In this document: one piece after another, positions 1 through 7,986 of the stretch
How the letters are laid out: each line of letters begins with the position of its first letter
Numbering within the stretch: the stretch's first letter is position 1
NCBI GenBank assembly: GCA_020026225.1
Contig: JAHHQU010000010.1
Location: 1-48,227, forward strand
From: Phocaeicola sp.
Lineage (GTDB): Bacteria > Bacteroidota > Bacteroidia > Bacteroidales > Bacteroidaceae
Direction of reading: 5' to 3'
Length of the DNA: 48,227 bases
Position numbers and translations under genes: made by a program
Notes under the pieces: generated by a model
What the model was told of the DNA's origin: nothing
The model's database searches: none
The model's input: the letters and a program-made list of their open reading frames with translations, nothing else

Positions 1-411
1 GTTTTTTGGAGAATAACAAGGATTATAGAGATTATTTTAAATGAAAGAGCCGTGACCTCCTATAGACATTATCCTAATTTATAGCTATAGATCATTTTCT
101 ACGTTTCTCACACCACCACCTCCTTGATAAAACACTCCGAACCCATACAAATAGAAAGAAAATTCATGCTTCACAAGTGCCCTTCACGCACTTAAAAATT
201 CATGGCACATGCACTTTTCAAAAGAGAGAAGCAGATAAAAAAAACGACTATTCCAATCAAAGAGTCTATATAAATCTGCATAAAAATACAGTCTATACAA
301 AAAACAAGAATAGCCACCTAATGACCATATTCCAAAGATACGATCATAGGCAGCTACTTCTATCGAACGGATTGAATGTCATCATTAAGATTGGAACTTA
401 GCAAAGATTCA

Positions 412-492
412 AGCCGCTCATAGGGTCCTAACAATCATCCTGGACGAGTAGACCCAACGGCTGTTCCTTTTCATTCCAATTGCACAAATATA
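412..492 (-). promoter_or_regulatory. Minus-strand -7 box followed by a structured stretch, possible small RNA start
   Basis: Reading leftward, TATATTTG (492-485) matches the Bacteroidetes -7 consensus TAnnTTTG. About 15-65 nt further on, AGCCG/CGGCT (412-416 with 458-462) and GGGTC/GACCC (423-427 with 451-455) can pair into one bulged hairpin. No matching -33 box is seen, and no open frame follows on this strand before the window ends. It could be the leader of a gene outside the window, a small RNA, or chance. Confidence 0.2.
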
Positions 493-608
493 AGCAGTAA
501 GCACATCATATACCCTATAAAAAACAGGGTTACTGTTCGGAAATGCACTTTTTTAAGCTTTTTTGAACATATTTTCTGCTAAACAAAGAATCTTATAAGC
601 CAACTTCA

Positions 609-635
609 CCAAGTGAACAAATTTTGTTAACTTGG
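609..635. promoter_or_regulatory. Near-perfect 27-bp dyad before the membrane AraC gene
   Basis: CCAAGT...ACTTGG arms extend inward through AACAAA/TTTGTT to the centre, with one mismatched pair (G against A at the seventh position from each end). It ends 7 bases before the ATG at 643. As DNA it is a plausible operator. As RNA it would fold into a stem of about 12 bp directly over the ribosome entry site. Which of the two applies cannot be told from sequence. Confidence 0.5.
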
Positions 636-642
636 CATTCGT

Positions 643-1728
643 ATGGAATCTCTAATAACAGAAGTACAAATTACCTTTATCGTATTAACGGATCTAATGA
701 CATTAATACTTGCATTTTCTCTTCCACGACACGGTAGCGTAGGAAAGACGACTGAATATGCACGTAAATTGTTAACTATAGGTACCGCATTAATAACTAT
801 ACATTTCATCATACAATACACCCAACATAAATTCTCATTACCATTGCCCGAAATAAGAACTGCCATAAACCAGCTCTTTGGTATTCCTACCAGCTTCTGT
901 TTTAACATGTCCACTTTATATATACAGCGACAAGGAAACATCCGCAAGCATGAATGGCTCATAATCCCCATATTGTATGCTTTAGCCGTACTGACTATTC
1001 TCATTGCCTCTACGGTATTATATAGTACGACCTCCATTCATACGGCCATAATCATAAATGCCGTATTTTATACGACAAGCCTCGTCTTTAGCAATATCTT
1101 AGAGATCAAAGAATATTTTCGAATCAGAACTGCTATCAAAAATCAAGACTTCACCCTCGAATCGTTCAATAAATGGACGCAGTGGAGCTTGCTGATCATT
1201 ATCCTTGCAGGTATCGGTATGCCTTACATGACCTTCAATAAAAACCTGTTTTATAGATCTATGTACGGAATCTTTTCCATTGCTGCAACCTTCTTTTTTA
1301 TATTCAGTTTTATCGGGTACTACTTAAACGGCAATTCTATTCGTATTCCTTCCACGGGCAAGAAGTCCGAAAAGAGCAATGATGAAAGGAATCATCTAAA
1401 TGAGGCCAAGACCAAACGAATCGAAAGTGCCATCCAAGAGTTGATACAATCAAAGTTTTATCTACAGGCCGGCATCACTCTAAAAGATGTAGCAGACCAA
1501 TTAGGTATATCACGAAATACATTTAATGCTTATCTACAGCAAACCGAATACAAAAAGTTCAATAATTGGCTCATGCAACTCAGATTGGAAGAAGCCAAGA
1601 AGATGCTGCTTGCCCATCCTGATTGGAGCAATGAAACAATTGCCCATGAATGCGGTTTCAGTAACAGAGCTTACTTTCAAAGTCAATTCAGTGAGCATGT
1701 TGGCATGAGTCCTTTTGAAATGGATTAA
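643..1728 (+). CDS. Membrane-anchored AraC-family transcriptional regulator
   Basis: The 361-residue protein joins two parts. The first 235 or so residues hold about seven hydrophobic segments (roughly 8-26, 43-62, 85-100, 108-130, 140-160, 182-200 and 208-230), so this half should sit in the inner membrane. The last 100 residues form an AraC-type double helix-turn-helix, with DVADQLGISRNTF as the first recognition region and IAHECGFSNRAYFQSQF as the second, ending in the usual GMSPFEMD. The architecture is known in Bacteroidetes as 7-TM/HTH regulators, which are thought to sense a signal at the membrane and act on nearby promoters; the signal is unknown. The ATG lies 7 bases after a 27-bp dyad, suggesting self-regulation. 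Domain calls are firm; target and ligand are not inferable. Confidence 0.85.
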   Translation: MESLITEVQITFIVLTDLMTLILAFSLPRHGSVGKTTEYARKLLTIGTALITIHFIIQYTQHKFSLPLPEIRTAINQLFGIPTSFCFNMSTLYIQRQGNIRKHEWLIIPILYALAVLTILIASTVLYSTTSIHTAIIINAVFYTTSLVFSNILEIKEYFRIRTAIKNQDFTLESFNKWTQWSLLIIILAGIGMPYMTFNKNLFYRSMYGIFSIAATFFFIFSFIGYYLNGNSIRIPSTGKKSEKSNDERNHLNEAKTKRIESAIQELIQSKFYLQAGITLKDVADQLGISRNTFNAYLQQTEYKKFNNWLMQLRLEEAKKMLLAHPDWSNETIAHECGFSNRAYFQSQFSEHVGMSPFEMD

Positions 1729-2243
1729 AGAACACCAAGAAACTGAATAGGCAATACGATAAATCATCACTTAAAGAATCGGACTTTTTTCCAATGATAT
1801 TCCCTCCTACTCTGCAGAAGGTCTATTAAGAAGCTTAATCCAGAACTCCTATTGACATCAAACGAATCCAACAGGCTGTCGGTAAAAGAGATATAAAGAG
1901 GTATTTCATTCCTTTGCTACTTTTCTTTTTACCACTTCTATAATTCCTTGAAGTTCAACTTTTACTACACTACAATAAAACCCACCTTTTCTACCTTGTC
2001 GAAATAAGACATATTCTTTTAAAAGAGAAATAGAGGAGTCTTATTTGCTAAACAAAGCACATGCTATCAGGACATAAAAGACAACAAAAGACACATCAAA
2101 CAAATTCTTACAAGGAGAGCAGCACAAGAATAAGCACAAAAAGATTCAAATGGTAGCTACTAAGGCAAGAAAGAAGCATTATATTTGCTCAAAATACATA
2201 AAAAAACTATATTTGCTACTATTATCATCGCATATAACAAAAT
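1729..2243. other. Gene-free stretch between the two AraC regulators
   Basis: This 515-base AT-rich stretch has stops in all frames at short intervals and no recognisable protein remnant. I see no terminator-like hairpin with a T-run after the first regulator. The only clear signal is the promoter at its right end (2180-2215). Confidence 0.6.
2180..2215 (+). promoter_or_regulatory. Promoter of the second AraC gene with duplicated -7 box
   Basis: Two identical TATATTTGCT copies occur at 2180 and 2208. The TTTG of the first copy (2184-2187) lies 20 bases before the second TATATTTG (2208-2215), the exact spacing of a Bacteroidetes -33/-7 pair. The start site should fall near 2222, about 20 bases before the ATG at 2244. 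The upstream copy might also serve as an alternative -7 box. Confidence 0.65.
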
Positions 2244-3098
2244 ATGACACGAAGCAAAATTCTTCAAAACGTACCCACAGACATCGAAATGCTGGGAGGA
2301 ATTGATTTAAAAGGCGAATTCTCTAAACTATTCAAGAAGCCCGAACAAGTTCCCGGATGCGTTTTCCTTTTATGCGTACGTGGAAAGTGTAATATAAACT
2401 TGAATCTTAAACGATATGAACTTGTCAAGGGTTCATTGGCCATGATTTATCCTGAAGTGTTTTTTCAAATCATCGATCAGACACCCGACTGCCGATTCTT
2501 TTTCGTGGCTTTTTCTTCCCAACTGATTCATGATGCTCGCATCTTTCCTTATACAATAGAATTTACACCTTATATTTTCCAACAGCCGATACTAAATTTG
2601 CCCCCCAAGCCTTTCAGACTATTCAAGGACAGCCTGCTGCTCTTCATCAGAATGGGACATACTTCACGCCGGTTGGTCAACAGGGCACAGGCTACCATCT
2701 CTTTCATCCAGATTGTATTGGGATTGAACAGTCTCTTCAAAATCGGTCGTCATGTAACCAATACCAACAATCGAAAAGATGAAATGGTAAGAGAACTGAT
2801 ACGGCTGGTGGTTACCCATTACAAGGAGCAACGCTCCATCGCTTTCTATGCCGATCAATTGCATGTATCTCCGCAACATTTGAGCACCACCATCAAGCAA
2901 ATTACAGGAAAGACTCTGACTGACATCATCTCTACCTTTATTATATATGATGCTAAGGCCAAATTGTGTTCTACCGAACTGAACGTTCAAGAAATTGCCT
3001 ACTCGCTGAATTTCAGGGATATTTCTTTCTTTGGAAAATATTTCAAGCGCTATACCGGCATGTCGCCCAAACAATATAGAAAAATAGAAAAACGATAA
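2244..3098 (+). CDS. AraC-family transcriptional regulator (soluble)
   Basis: A 284-residue cytoplasmic regulator. The N-terminal 170 or so residues look like a cupin-type sensing domain (GCVFLLCVRGKCNINLNLKRYEL is a beta-rich core), and residues 185-284 form the AraC/XylS double helix-turn-helix: YADQLHVSPQHLSTTIKQ is the first motif, and IAYSLNFRDISFFGKYFKRYTGMSPKQYR is the highly typical second motif. Members of this class in Bacteroidetes often control nearby transport, efflux or metabolic genes. The gene stands alone here, with its own promoter and a shared bidirectional terminator downstream, so the target is unclear. The family call is firm. Confidence 0.87.
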   Translation: MTRSKILQNVPTDIEMLGGIDLKGEFSKLFKKPEQVPGCVFLLCVRGKCNINLNLKRYELVKGSLAMIYPEVFFQIIDQTPDCRFFFVAFSSQLIHDARIFPYTIEFTPYIFQQPILNLPPKPFRLFKDSLLLFIRMGHTSRRLVNRAQATISFIQIVLGLNSLFKIGRHVTNTNNRKDEMVRELIRLVVTHYKEQRSIAFYADQLHVSPQHLSTTIKQITGKTLTDIISTFIIYDAKAKLCSTELNVQEIAYSLNFRDISFFGKYFKRYTGMSPKQYRKIEKR

Positions 3099-3127
3099 AA
3101 AGTTATCGCTTCCCATCCAACCAAAAT

Positions 3128-3187
3128 AAAAAAACATCAGCCGCATACCAAAAGAAAAAACTTTTGCTATGCGGCTGATGCCTTTTC
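3128..3187. terminator. Bidirectional terminator between araC and the DUF308 gene
   Basis: Arms 3135-3147 and 3168-3180 (CATCAGCCGCATA and its complement) form a perfect 13-bp stem. Inner CAAAAG/CTTTTG pairing extends it, and it is flanked by A-rich and T-rich runs on both sides. It sits between two convergent genes. Confidence 0.85.
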
Positions 3188-3207
3188 TATGACCCGAGTC
3201 GTCCGAC

Positions 3208-3792
3208 TTAGTCTTTTATCTCCTCAATCGGAGTCACATCGGTAATATTCTTTTCTTCTTCTTTGATTCTTTTACTGAACTGTACCAACCGAATAAGATC
3301 AGACAAACCATAAACGATAGCCGATACTCCCAAAATAATAAAAGGAATAGTAGCCACTTCAAAAGGATTGAACAAGACCGTAATACCCGCAGCCAATATC
3401 AGAACAGGAATAATGAAAAAGCCGAACGGAACATGTGAATAAGCTCTCAGTGACATGAAGTTCATTATCTGCAACAATCCGCCAAAAACGAGCAGCACAC
3501 CCAATACATACATTAATATATTAATGAAGAACGAAGGCATAATCATCAACCAGAAACCAAAGAGTGCACTTCCTAAAGCTATCACGGGAAATTCCACATG
3601 AATACCCGCAGCTTCCTGCTTATTTGCCGTCATCAGATACGATACGATACCGAAGATTCCTGGAAGCATGAACAATGCACCGATTGTTATCACCAGATAA
3701 TTGATGGCTACATCGGGCCATACTACCAAAAGCACACCTATTATCAGCGCACAAATACTGCTTAAAGCAGCATAATTGATTGATTTCATCAT
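3208..3792 (-). CDS. DUF308/HdeD-family membrane protein
   Basis: A 194-residue inner-membrane protein with six predicted hydrophobic segments in pairs (for example residues 6-24, 28-48, 72-88, 92-110, 122-140 and 146-166) followed by a charged cytoplasmic tail rich in Lys/Glu. The pattern of repeated two-helix units, with a Gly-Pro-rich turn in each, matches the DUF308 family, which includes E. coli HdeD of the acid-resistance island. The Bacteroides members have no proven function. The gene is single: terminator on the left, own promoter on the right. Start at MMKS; a shorter in-frame start one codon later is equally possible. Confidence 0.75.
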   Translation of the reverse strand: MMKSINYAALSSICALIIGVLLVVWPDVAINYLVITIGALFMLPGIFGIVSYLMTANKQEAAGIHVEFPVIALGSALFGFWLMIMPSFFINILMYVLGVLLVFGGLLQIMNFMSLRAYSHVPFGFFIIPVLILAAGITVLFNPFEVATIPFIILGVSAIVYGLSDLIRLVQFSKRIKEEEKNITDVTPIEEIKD

Positions 3793-3812
3793 TTTTTATC
3801 AAGTTTTATTTA

Positions 3813-3844
3813 CTAAAATAGCTCTTTTTAAGATTAAAAACAAA
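3813..3844 (-). promoter_or_regulatory. Promoter of the DUF308 gene
   Basis: On the minus strand TTTG (3844-3841), a 20-base spacer, then TATTTTAG (3820-3813). The -7 box departs from TAnnTTTG at one base, but the spacing is exact and the box lies about 20 bases before the ATG. Confidence 0.5.
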
Positions 3845-3887
3845 TCCAATCGCTTTTTTCCTTCTGCAAGATGTTAAAATATGAAAA

Positions 3888-3935
3888 CGAAAAGCCGCTT
3901 GCATGAAGGTAAATTTCCTCATACAAGCGGCTTCG
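3888..3935 (-). terminator. purT terminator
   Basis: AAGCCGCTTG (3892-3901) pairs with CAAGCGGCTT (3924-3933). In the minus direction the stem is followed by TTTTCGTTTT. It lies about 20 bases after the purT stop. Confidence 0.8.
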
Positions 3936-3955
3936 TATAGATTCTATCGGCTCAA

Positions 3956-5125
3956 TCAGCAGACTTCTACTTTCTCAGCCAATGATTTACATTTGTCGCG
4001 CAAAGCATCCAGATCACCGTCAACCTTATCGTAGCAAACTACTACTCCCATTCTTCGGTTCACCTTAGTAAACGGCTTGCCGAAAATACGAAGGTATGTA
4101 TTAGGTTGTGAACAAACCAGTTCGGCTCCCTTGTATTCTGGGGCACGTTCGCTCGCTATAGGAGAAAGGATGACTGCACTCGCTCCGATGTGTTCTTGAA
4201 CAATGCCAGGGATAGGCAAACCTAAAATGGCACATGCATGAAGTTCGAATTCATTCAAATTTTGGGTATTGGCCAAAGTAACCATACCAGTATCGTGCGG
4301 ACGAGGTGACAATTCTGAGAAATAAACTCCATTTTCATGGCTCAGGAAAAATTCCACTCCCCAAATACCACTTCCTGTCAAGGCTTCTGTTACCTTAGCA
4401 GCCATACGCTGGGCTTCCGCCAAATGTTCAGGAGCGATATGAGCAGGCTGGAAGCTTTCTCGGTAATCCCCACCCTTCTGTACGTGTCCGATAGGAGGAC
4501 AGAATAAAGTAGGTCCATTCTTCTGAGTGACGGTCAGCAAGGTGATCTCACTATCAAAGTGAATGAATTCTTCTACAATCAATTCCTTGATGTCGCCACG
4601 GCTTCCATTACAACCATACTCCCATGCATGAGGCAGGTCCTCACGGGTCTTGACCAAAGACTGTCCTTTACCAGAGGAAGACATCAACGGTTTGACTACG
4701 CATGGGAAACCGATTTTCTCAGCAGCTTCCTTCAATTCATCCAGCGACTTCGCATAATAATATTTAGCAGTCTTCAAGCCTAATTCTTTGGCAGCCAAAT
4801 CACGGATTGCCTTACGGTTCATCGTAATATTCACGGCACGAGCACTCGGAACGACTTGAATACCTTCTTTTTCCAAATGATACAATCTTTCAGTACGAAT
4901 AGCTTCAATCTCAGGAACAATGATATCTGGATGATGCTTCTCAATCACCCTGTCCAAAGCTTCACCATCAAGCATACTGAATACTTCATATTCATCGGCA
5001 ACTTGCATAGCCGGAGCCTTTTCATAAGAATCACATGCAATAACATATTGTCCCAAGCGTTTGGCAGCAATTACAAATTCCTTACCTAACTCGCCAGAGC
5101 CAAGCAAAAGTATTTTCTTAATCAT
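3956..5125 (-). CDS. purT: Formate-dependent phosphoribosylglycinamide formyltransferase (GAR transformylase 2)
   Basis: PurT makes formyl-GAR from GAR, formate and ATP, the third step of purine synthesis, without needing formyl-tetrahydrofolate. The 389 residues match the usual length. Visible features are the N-terminal nucleotide-binding loop LLGSGELGKEF, the ATP-grasp domain from about residue 110 with the flexible loop SSSGKGQSLV, and the metal/phosphate region FFLSHENGVYFSELSPRPHDTGMVT. The C-terminal small domain ends in a Lys/Glu-rich helix. It stands alone with its own promoter and terminator rather than in a pur operon. Strongly recognised. Confidence 0.95.
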   Translation of the reverse strand: MIKKILLLGSGELGKEFVIAAKRLGQYVIACDSYEKAPAMQVADEYEVFSMLDGEALDRVIEKHHPDIIVPEIEAIRTERLYHLEKEGIQVVPSARAVNITMNRKAIRDLAAKELGLKTAKYYYAKSLDELKEAAEKIGFPCVVKPLMSSSGKGQSLVKTREDLPHAWEYGCNGSRGDIKELIVEEFIHFDSEITLLTVTQKNGPTLFCPPIGHVQKGGDYRESFQPAHIAPEHLAEAQRMAAKVTEALTGSGIWGVEFFLSHENGVYFSELSPRPHDTGMVTLANTQNLNEFELHACAILGLPIPGIVQEHIGASAVILSPIASERAPEYKGAELVCSQPNTYLRIFGKPFTKVNRRMGVVVCYDKVDGDLDALRDKCKSLAEKVEVC

Positions 5126-5153
5126 ATCTGTAAGTTTAAATCTTTCTATTACG

Positions 5154-5161
5154 CAAAGATA
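5154..5161 (-). promoter_or_regulatory. purT -7 promoter box
   Basis: TATCTTTG on the minus strand, matching TAnnTTTG, about 30 bases before the purT ATG. No clear -33 box was found at the expected distance. Confidence 0.5.
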
Positions 5162-5360
5162 ATATATATTTAGAGTTTTACATTATCTGCAAGCAGAATA
5201 AAATAAATGGAACGCCTGAAATGAAACATTATTCCGTCAAACCGAGGACAGAAACGACAAGAATCAACTGGAAATTCCAATTAACCTTAAACGATTTCTG
5301 TCCTTGCCTGCCTAACGGCAAGCACTTGCATTCCCAGACCTTACCCTACGGAAAAAGGAA

Positions 5361-6422
5361 TCAGAGGACAAACAAGAAATGGAAGAAGAAGAACGATCCT
5401 ATTATTACAGATACTCCCCATAATACGATAAGTCCCACTTTCACTCCTTTGGACATAGGCTTCCAAGTTCCAAGACTTTGAAAAATGAGCTGCATGACCC
5501 CTATCAAAGGAATTCCTGCCAACAAGATGACGCTCAAGATAAAGAAAAAGAAAGATACAGGGTAAGAAGTTACCGTATCCCACTCTATATAAGGTAGCAT
5601 CTCATAAAGAAAAGAAGGGACGTGTACAAGGAATCCGGCAGCAAACAACAAACATAGGAATAAGACGAGCATTCCACCAAACAAAACAGGAATGCAGCAT
5701 ATCAGCAGAAGAATCAGCATCATTTTCACAAACAACCCGACTACTCTAACTACCGCGTCAGCAATTTTCATGAGCGGTGAACGTTTCGTCTTTTCCTCAT
5801 CTCCTTCTTGTTCCTGATTAAAACTATCGGTAACAGTTTTCCCTATATTTTCCATGTTAACCGCTTTTCCTTTCATCTTCAATCGTTCGGATGCCGTTTG
5901 AGCCGATGGCACTATAACCCAAGCAATCAAATAAGCAAACAAAATGGGGATAGCCATTTGGGATACCAAAGCAAACAAGATGACAATCAGACGAAGAACT
6001 ACGACATCACATCCGAGAAAAGCAGCAAGCCCCGACAAGACACCACCTAAAACTCGATTCGACGGGTCACGGAAAAATTGCTTTTTAATACGCTCTTCCG
6101 GTTGGGATTCTGTTTCCTTCCGGGCCTGTTCCCCAGTCTCCTCCTGAGCTTCATCTGTATCTCCGTCCAATTCTTCCGGTTTTCCCATCCGAGCAATCAC
6201 AGCTTCCACATCATTCACAGTAATTACCTGCTGGCCACCTTCCAAACATTCCGAAAACAGTTCACTGATACGCATTTCAATATCTCGTACTATTTCCTCA
6301 GCACCTGACTCGTTACGGAAATGATAGCGCAAATTATTCAAATAGTTGTCCAGAAGAACATAAGCATCTTCATCAATATGAAATACAGTTCCTCCAAGAT
6401 TCACAGTCAAAGTCTTTTTCAT
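5361..6422 (-). CDS. PspC-domain membrane protein
   Basis: A 353-residue protein. Residues 1-90 form a soluble head common in Bacteroidetes PspC proteins (MKKTLTVNLGGTVFHIDEDAY, then an acidic helical part ending in MGKPEELDGD). Residues about 118-172 are the PspC domain (NRVLGGVLSGLAAFLG followed by two hydrophobic helices). The rest carries three or four more membrane segments separated by a charged cytoplasmic loop. PspC proteins take part in envelope-stress sensing in proteobacteria; in Bacteroidetes the role is unproven. Its ATG overlaps the padR stop by four bases (ATGA), so the two are translationally coupled and PadR very likely controls it. Confidence 0.85.
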   Translation of the reverse strand: MKKTLTVNLGGTVFHIDEDAYVLLDNYLNNLRYHFRNESGAEEIVRDIEMRISELFSECLEGGQQVITVNDVEAVIARMGKPEELDGDTDEAQEETGEQARKETESQPEERIKKQFFRDPSNRVLGGVLSGLAAFLGCDVVVLRLIVILFALVSQMAIPILFAYLIAWVIVPSAQTASERLKMKGKAVNMENIGKTVTDSFNQEQEGDEEKTKRSPLMKIADAVVRVVGLFVKMMLILLLICCIPVLFGGMLVLFLCLLFAAGFLVHVPSFLYEMLPYIEWDTVTSYPVSFFFFILSVILLAGIPLIGVMQLIFQSLGTWKPMSKGVKVGLIVLWGVSVIIGSFFFFHFLFVL

Positions 6423-6766
6423 AAATCTTTTGAAATTAGTCGTTTTTGTTTTAAATGATTCACTGTATCAGAGAGTTCGTCCCATGCCGATTCTAATTCC
6501 AGCAGAAACACCTCACCTGATTCGGTCAACCGATAATACTTTCGGGGAGGACCTTGCGTAGATTCAACCCATTCATAAGCCAACAATCCATCATTCTTCA
6601 ATCGAGTCAGCAAAGGATAAAGTGTACCTTCTACCACAATCAGATGGGCTTCCTTGAGATTTTGAATAATGTTTGAGGCATAAGAGGCTTCCCGATGCAA
6701 CAGCAACAAGATGCAATATTCCAGCATTCCTTTTCGCATCTGTGATTTTACATTGTCAACATTCAT
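6419..6766 (-). CDS. PadR-family transcriptional regulator
   Basis: A small winged-helix repressor of 115 residues from the start MNVDNVKSQ. The sequence GMLEYCILLLLHREASYASNIIQNLKEA is the PadR helix-turn-helix, VVEGTLYPLLTRLKNDGLLAYEW is the hallmark recognition helix and wing, and GPPRKYYRLTESGEVFL is the second wing strand. An upstream TTG start (6793) is excluded because it lies inside the -7 promoter box. It forms a two-gene operon with the PspC gene. A dyad over the -33 region (6811-6831) is a good self-repression site. The ligand is unknown. Confidence 0.88.
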   Translation of the reverse strand: MNVDNVKSQMRKGMLEYCILLLLHREASYASNIIQNLKEAHLIVVEGTLYPLLTRLKNDGLLAYEWVESTQGPPRKYYRLTESGEVFLLELESAWDELSDTVNHLKQKRLISKDL

Positions 6767-6790
6767 AATACCTGGTTTTATATCCTGGAG

Positions 6791-6831
6791 CAAATATAGG
6801 TATTATTATAGTATTATGTATTACATAGTAC
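6791..6831 (-). promoter_or_regulatory. padR-pspC promoter with candidate PadR operator
   Basis: The minus-strand TATATTTG (6798-6791) is a perfect -7 box, giving a leader of about 18 bases. Upstream, 6811-6831 is a near-perfect 21-bp dyad with core TATGTATTACATA and outer GTA/TAC arms, placed over the -33 position. ATGT/ACAT half-sites are known for PadR-type repressors; that this PadR binds it is inferred. Confidence 0.6.
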
Positions 6832-6926
6832 CTTATTTTTTATTAAAATACCGGGAATATTCTATAAATACGCCTCGCATGATGCGACTTTTGACCTCCC
6901 ATGGTTCGATTCGAGAAGAAATATCG

Positions 6927-6934
6927 TATTTTTG
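6927..6934 (+). promoter_or_regulatory. -7 promoter box of the GNAT gene
   Basis: TATTTTTG, followed by C, fits TAnnTTTG and lies 30 bases before the chosen ATG (6964). This supports the shorter start over the in-frame ATG at 6901, which lies upstream of the box. Confidence 0.55.
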
Positions 6935-6963
6935 CAATCCAACTTCAAACTCAGAAAAGACAG

Positions 6964-7455
6964 ATGAATCATTCTATCAGAAAGGCACGACCCGAAGATT
7001 TGGACCGCCTCATGGAAATTTTTGAATACGCTCGAGCATACATGGCAAAGACAGGAAACCCCAACCAATGGATTAATGGCTATCCACAAAAAGAATTGGT
7101 AGAAAGAGAGATCCTTCAAGGTCATTGCTTTGTGTACACGAACAGCGAAGGGAAAGTAACAGCTACCTTTTGTTTCATAGCCGGTCCTGACCCTACTTAT
7201 TCAAAAATAGAAGAAGGCAAATGGCCGTCAGACCGTCCCTACTATGTCATACATCGGCTCGCTTCAGACGGTTCATGCAAAGGAATTGCTAGAATTTGCA
7301 TAGACTGGTGTTTCTCTCAAGCCGACTGTCTCCGAGCTGACACACACGCCGACAACCAGATTATGCAGCATTTACTAGAATCGAATGGCTTTATACGATG
7401 CGGCATCATCTATGTAGCAAATGGGACCCAACGGATTGCCTTTCAAAAAGGATAA
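6964..7455 (+). CDS. GNAT-family N-acetyltransferase
   Basis: A 163-residue cytoplasmic acetyltransferase of the GCN5-related (GNAT) superfamily, which moves an acetyl group from acetyl-CoA to an amine. The opening SIRKARPEDLDRLMEIFEYAR is the usual first strand and helix. The central HRLASDGSCKGIARICIDWCF corresponds to the acetyl-CoA-binding strand and pyrophosphate loop, although the classic Q/RxxGxG/A is reduced to SCKGIA. The DTHADNQIMQHLLESNGFIRCGIIYV segment is the typical C-terminal part. The substrate is unknown. The start at 6964 is preferred because a promoter box lies between it and the longer in-frame start. It converges on the methyltransferase gene, 14 bases away. Confidence 0.85.
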   Translation: MNHSIRKARPEDLDRLMEIFEYARAYMAKTGNPNQWINGYPQKELVEREILQGHCFVYTNSEGKVTATFCFIAGPDPTYSKIEEGKWPSDRPYYVIHRLASDGSCKGIARICIDWCFSQADCLRADTHADNQIMQHLLESNGFIRCGIIYVANGTQRIAFQKG

Positions 7456-7469
7456 CAAAAAGATTCAAA

Positions 7470-7946
7470 TCAGACATCGAATGAATGCTTGAAACAAGAT
7501 TCCAGATCAAGCAATTTCCGTTTCATTTCAAGTCCTCCCGCATATCCTGTCAGCGAACGGTCGCTCCCCACAACCCGATGACAAGGAATCACGATCAGCA
7601 GCGGATTCGTATGAATGGCACGCCCCACAGCTCTACAAGCCGTACTTTTTCCAATAGCCTCTGCTATTTGCTTGTACGTGCGGGTTTCGCCATAAGGTAT
7701 TTCCATCAAAGCCCTCCAAACGGCTTCCGAAAAAGGAGTACCACCAAAAAGAAACGGCAGACTAAAAGCCTGCCGTTGTCCTTTCAAATAAGCATTCACC
7801 TGCGTATAAGCTTCGCGTAAGACCGAAGTTTCTCCCAACTCACCTTCGCCAGCTACTCTTCCCGCAACAATACCTACCAAAAAACCATTCTTCTCAAAGA
7901 AGGTCAATTCACCGACCGGTGTTTCATAGGTATAATAAAGGGACAT
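7470..7946 (-). CDS. ogt: Methylated-DNA--protein-cysteine methyltransferase (O6-alkylguanine repair)
   Basis: This suicide repair protein removes methyl groups from O6-methylguanine by transfer to its own cysteine. At 158 residues it has the standard length. The active-site motif is present as IPCHRVVG near residue 120, preceded by the DNA-binding helix region IPYGETRTYKQIAEAIGKSTACRAVGRAIHTNP with the arginine finger. The N-terminal strands (YYTYETPVGELTF) match the Ogt type rather than the Ada fusion. It is a single gene converging on the GNAT gene. The functional call is firm; the Ogt name versus another MGMT paralogue is conventional. Confidence 0.92.
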   Translation of the reverse strand: MSLYYTYETPVGELTFFEKNGFLVGIVAGRVAGEGELGETSVLREAYTQVNAYLKGQRQAFSLPFLFGGTPFSEAVWRALMEIPYGETRTYKQIAEAIGKSTACRAVGRAIHTNPLLIVIPCHRVVGSDRSLTGYAGGLEMKRKLLDLESCFKHSFDV

Positions 7947-7986
7947 AAACAGTTGGAATGCTATTGATTATTGTTCTTTTCTGTGA

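Larger units (their letters stand above)
1..642. other. Gene-free stretch at the window edge
   Basis: No convincing protein gene is visible on either strand. The one 74-codon reading frame (177-401, +) is low in complexity, lacks a promoter and resembles no family I know. Two things stand out: a minus-strand TATATTTG box at 485-492 followed, in the direction of transcription, by a long imperfect hairpin (412-462), and a 27-bp dyad at 609-635 just before the first gene. Both are listed separately. Confidence 0.6.

Noticed and set aside
177..401. 74-codon plus-strand frame in the first gene-free stretch
   Set aside because: Low-complexity Lys/Asn-rich translation, no promoter or ribosome site, and no resemblance to any family.
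1729..2243. Degenerate pseudogene between the AraC genes
   Set aside because: Translations in all frames gave no stretch that I could match to a protein family; I cannot tell it from ordinary spacer.
6767..6793. TTG start giving a longer PadR protein
   Set aside because: The TTG lies inside the TATATTTG promoter box, so it could not be in the transcript; the ATG at 6766 follows a normal leader.
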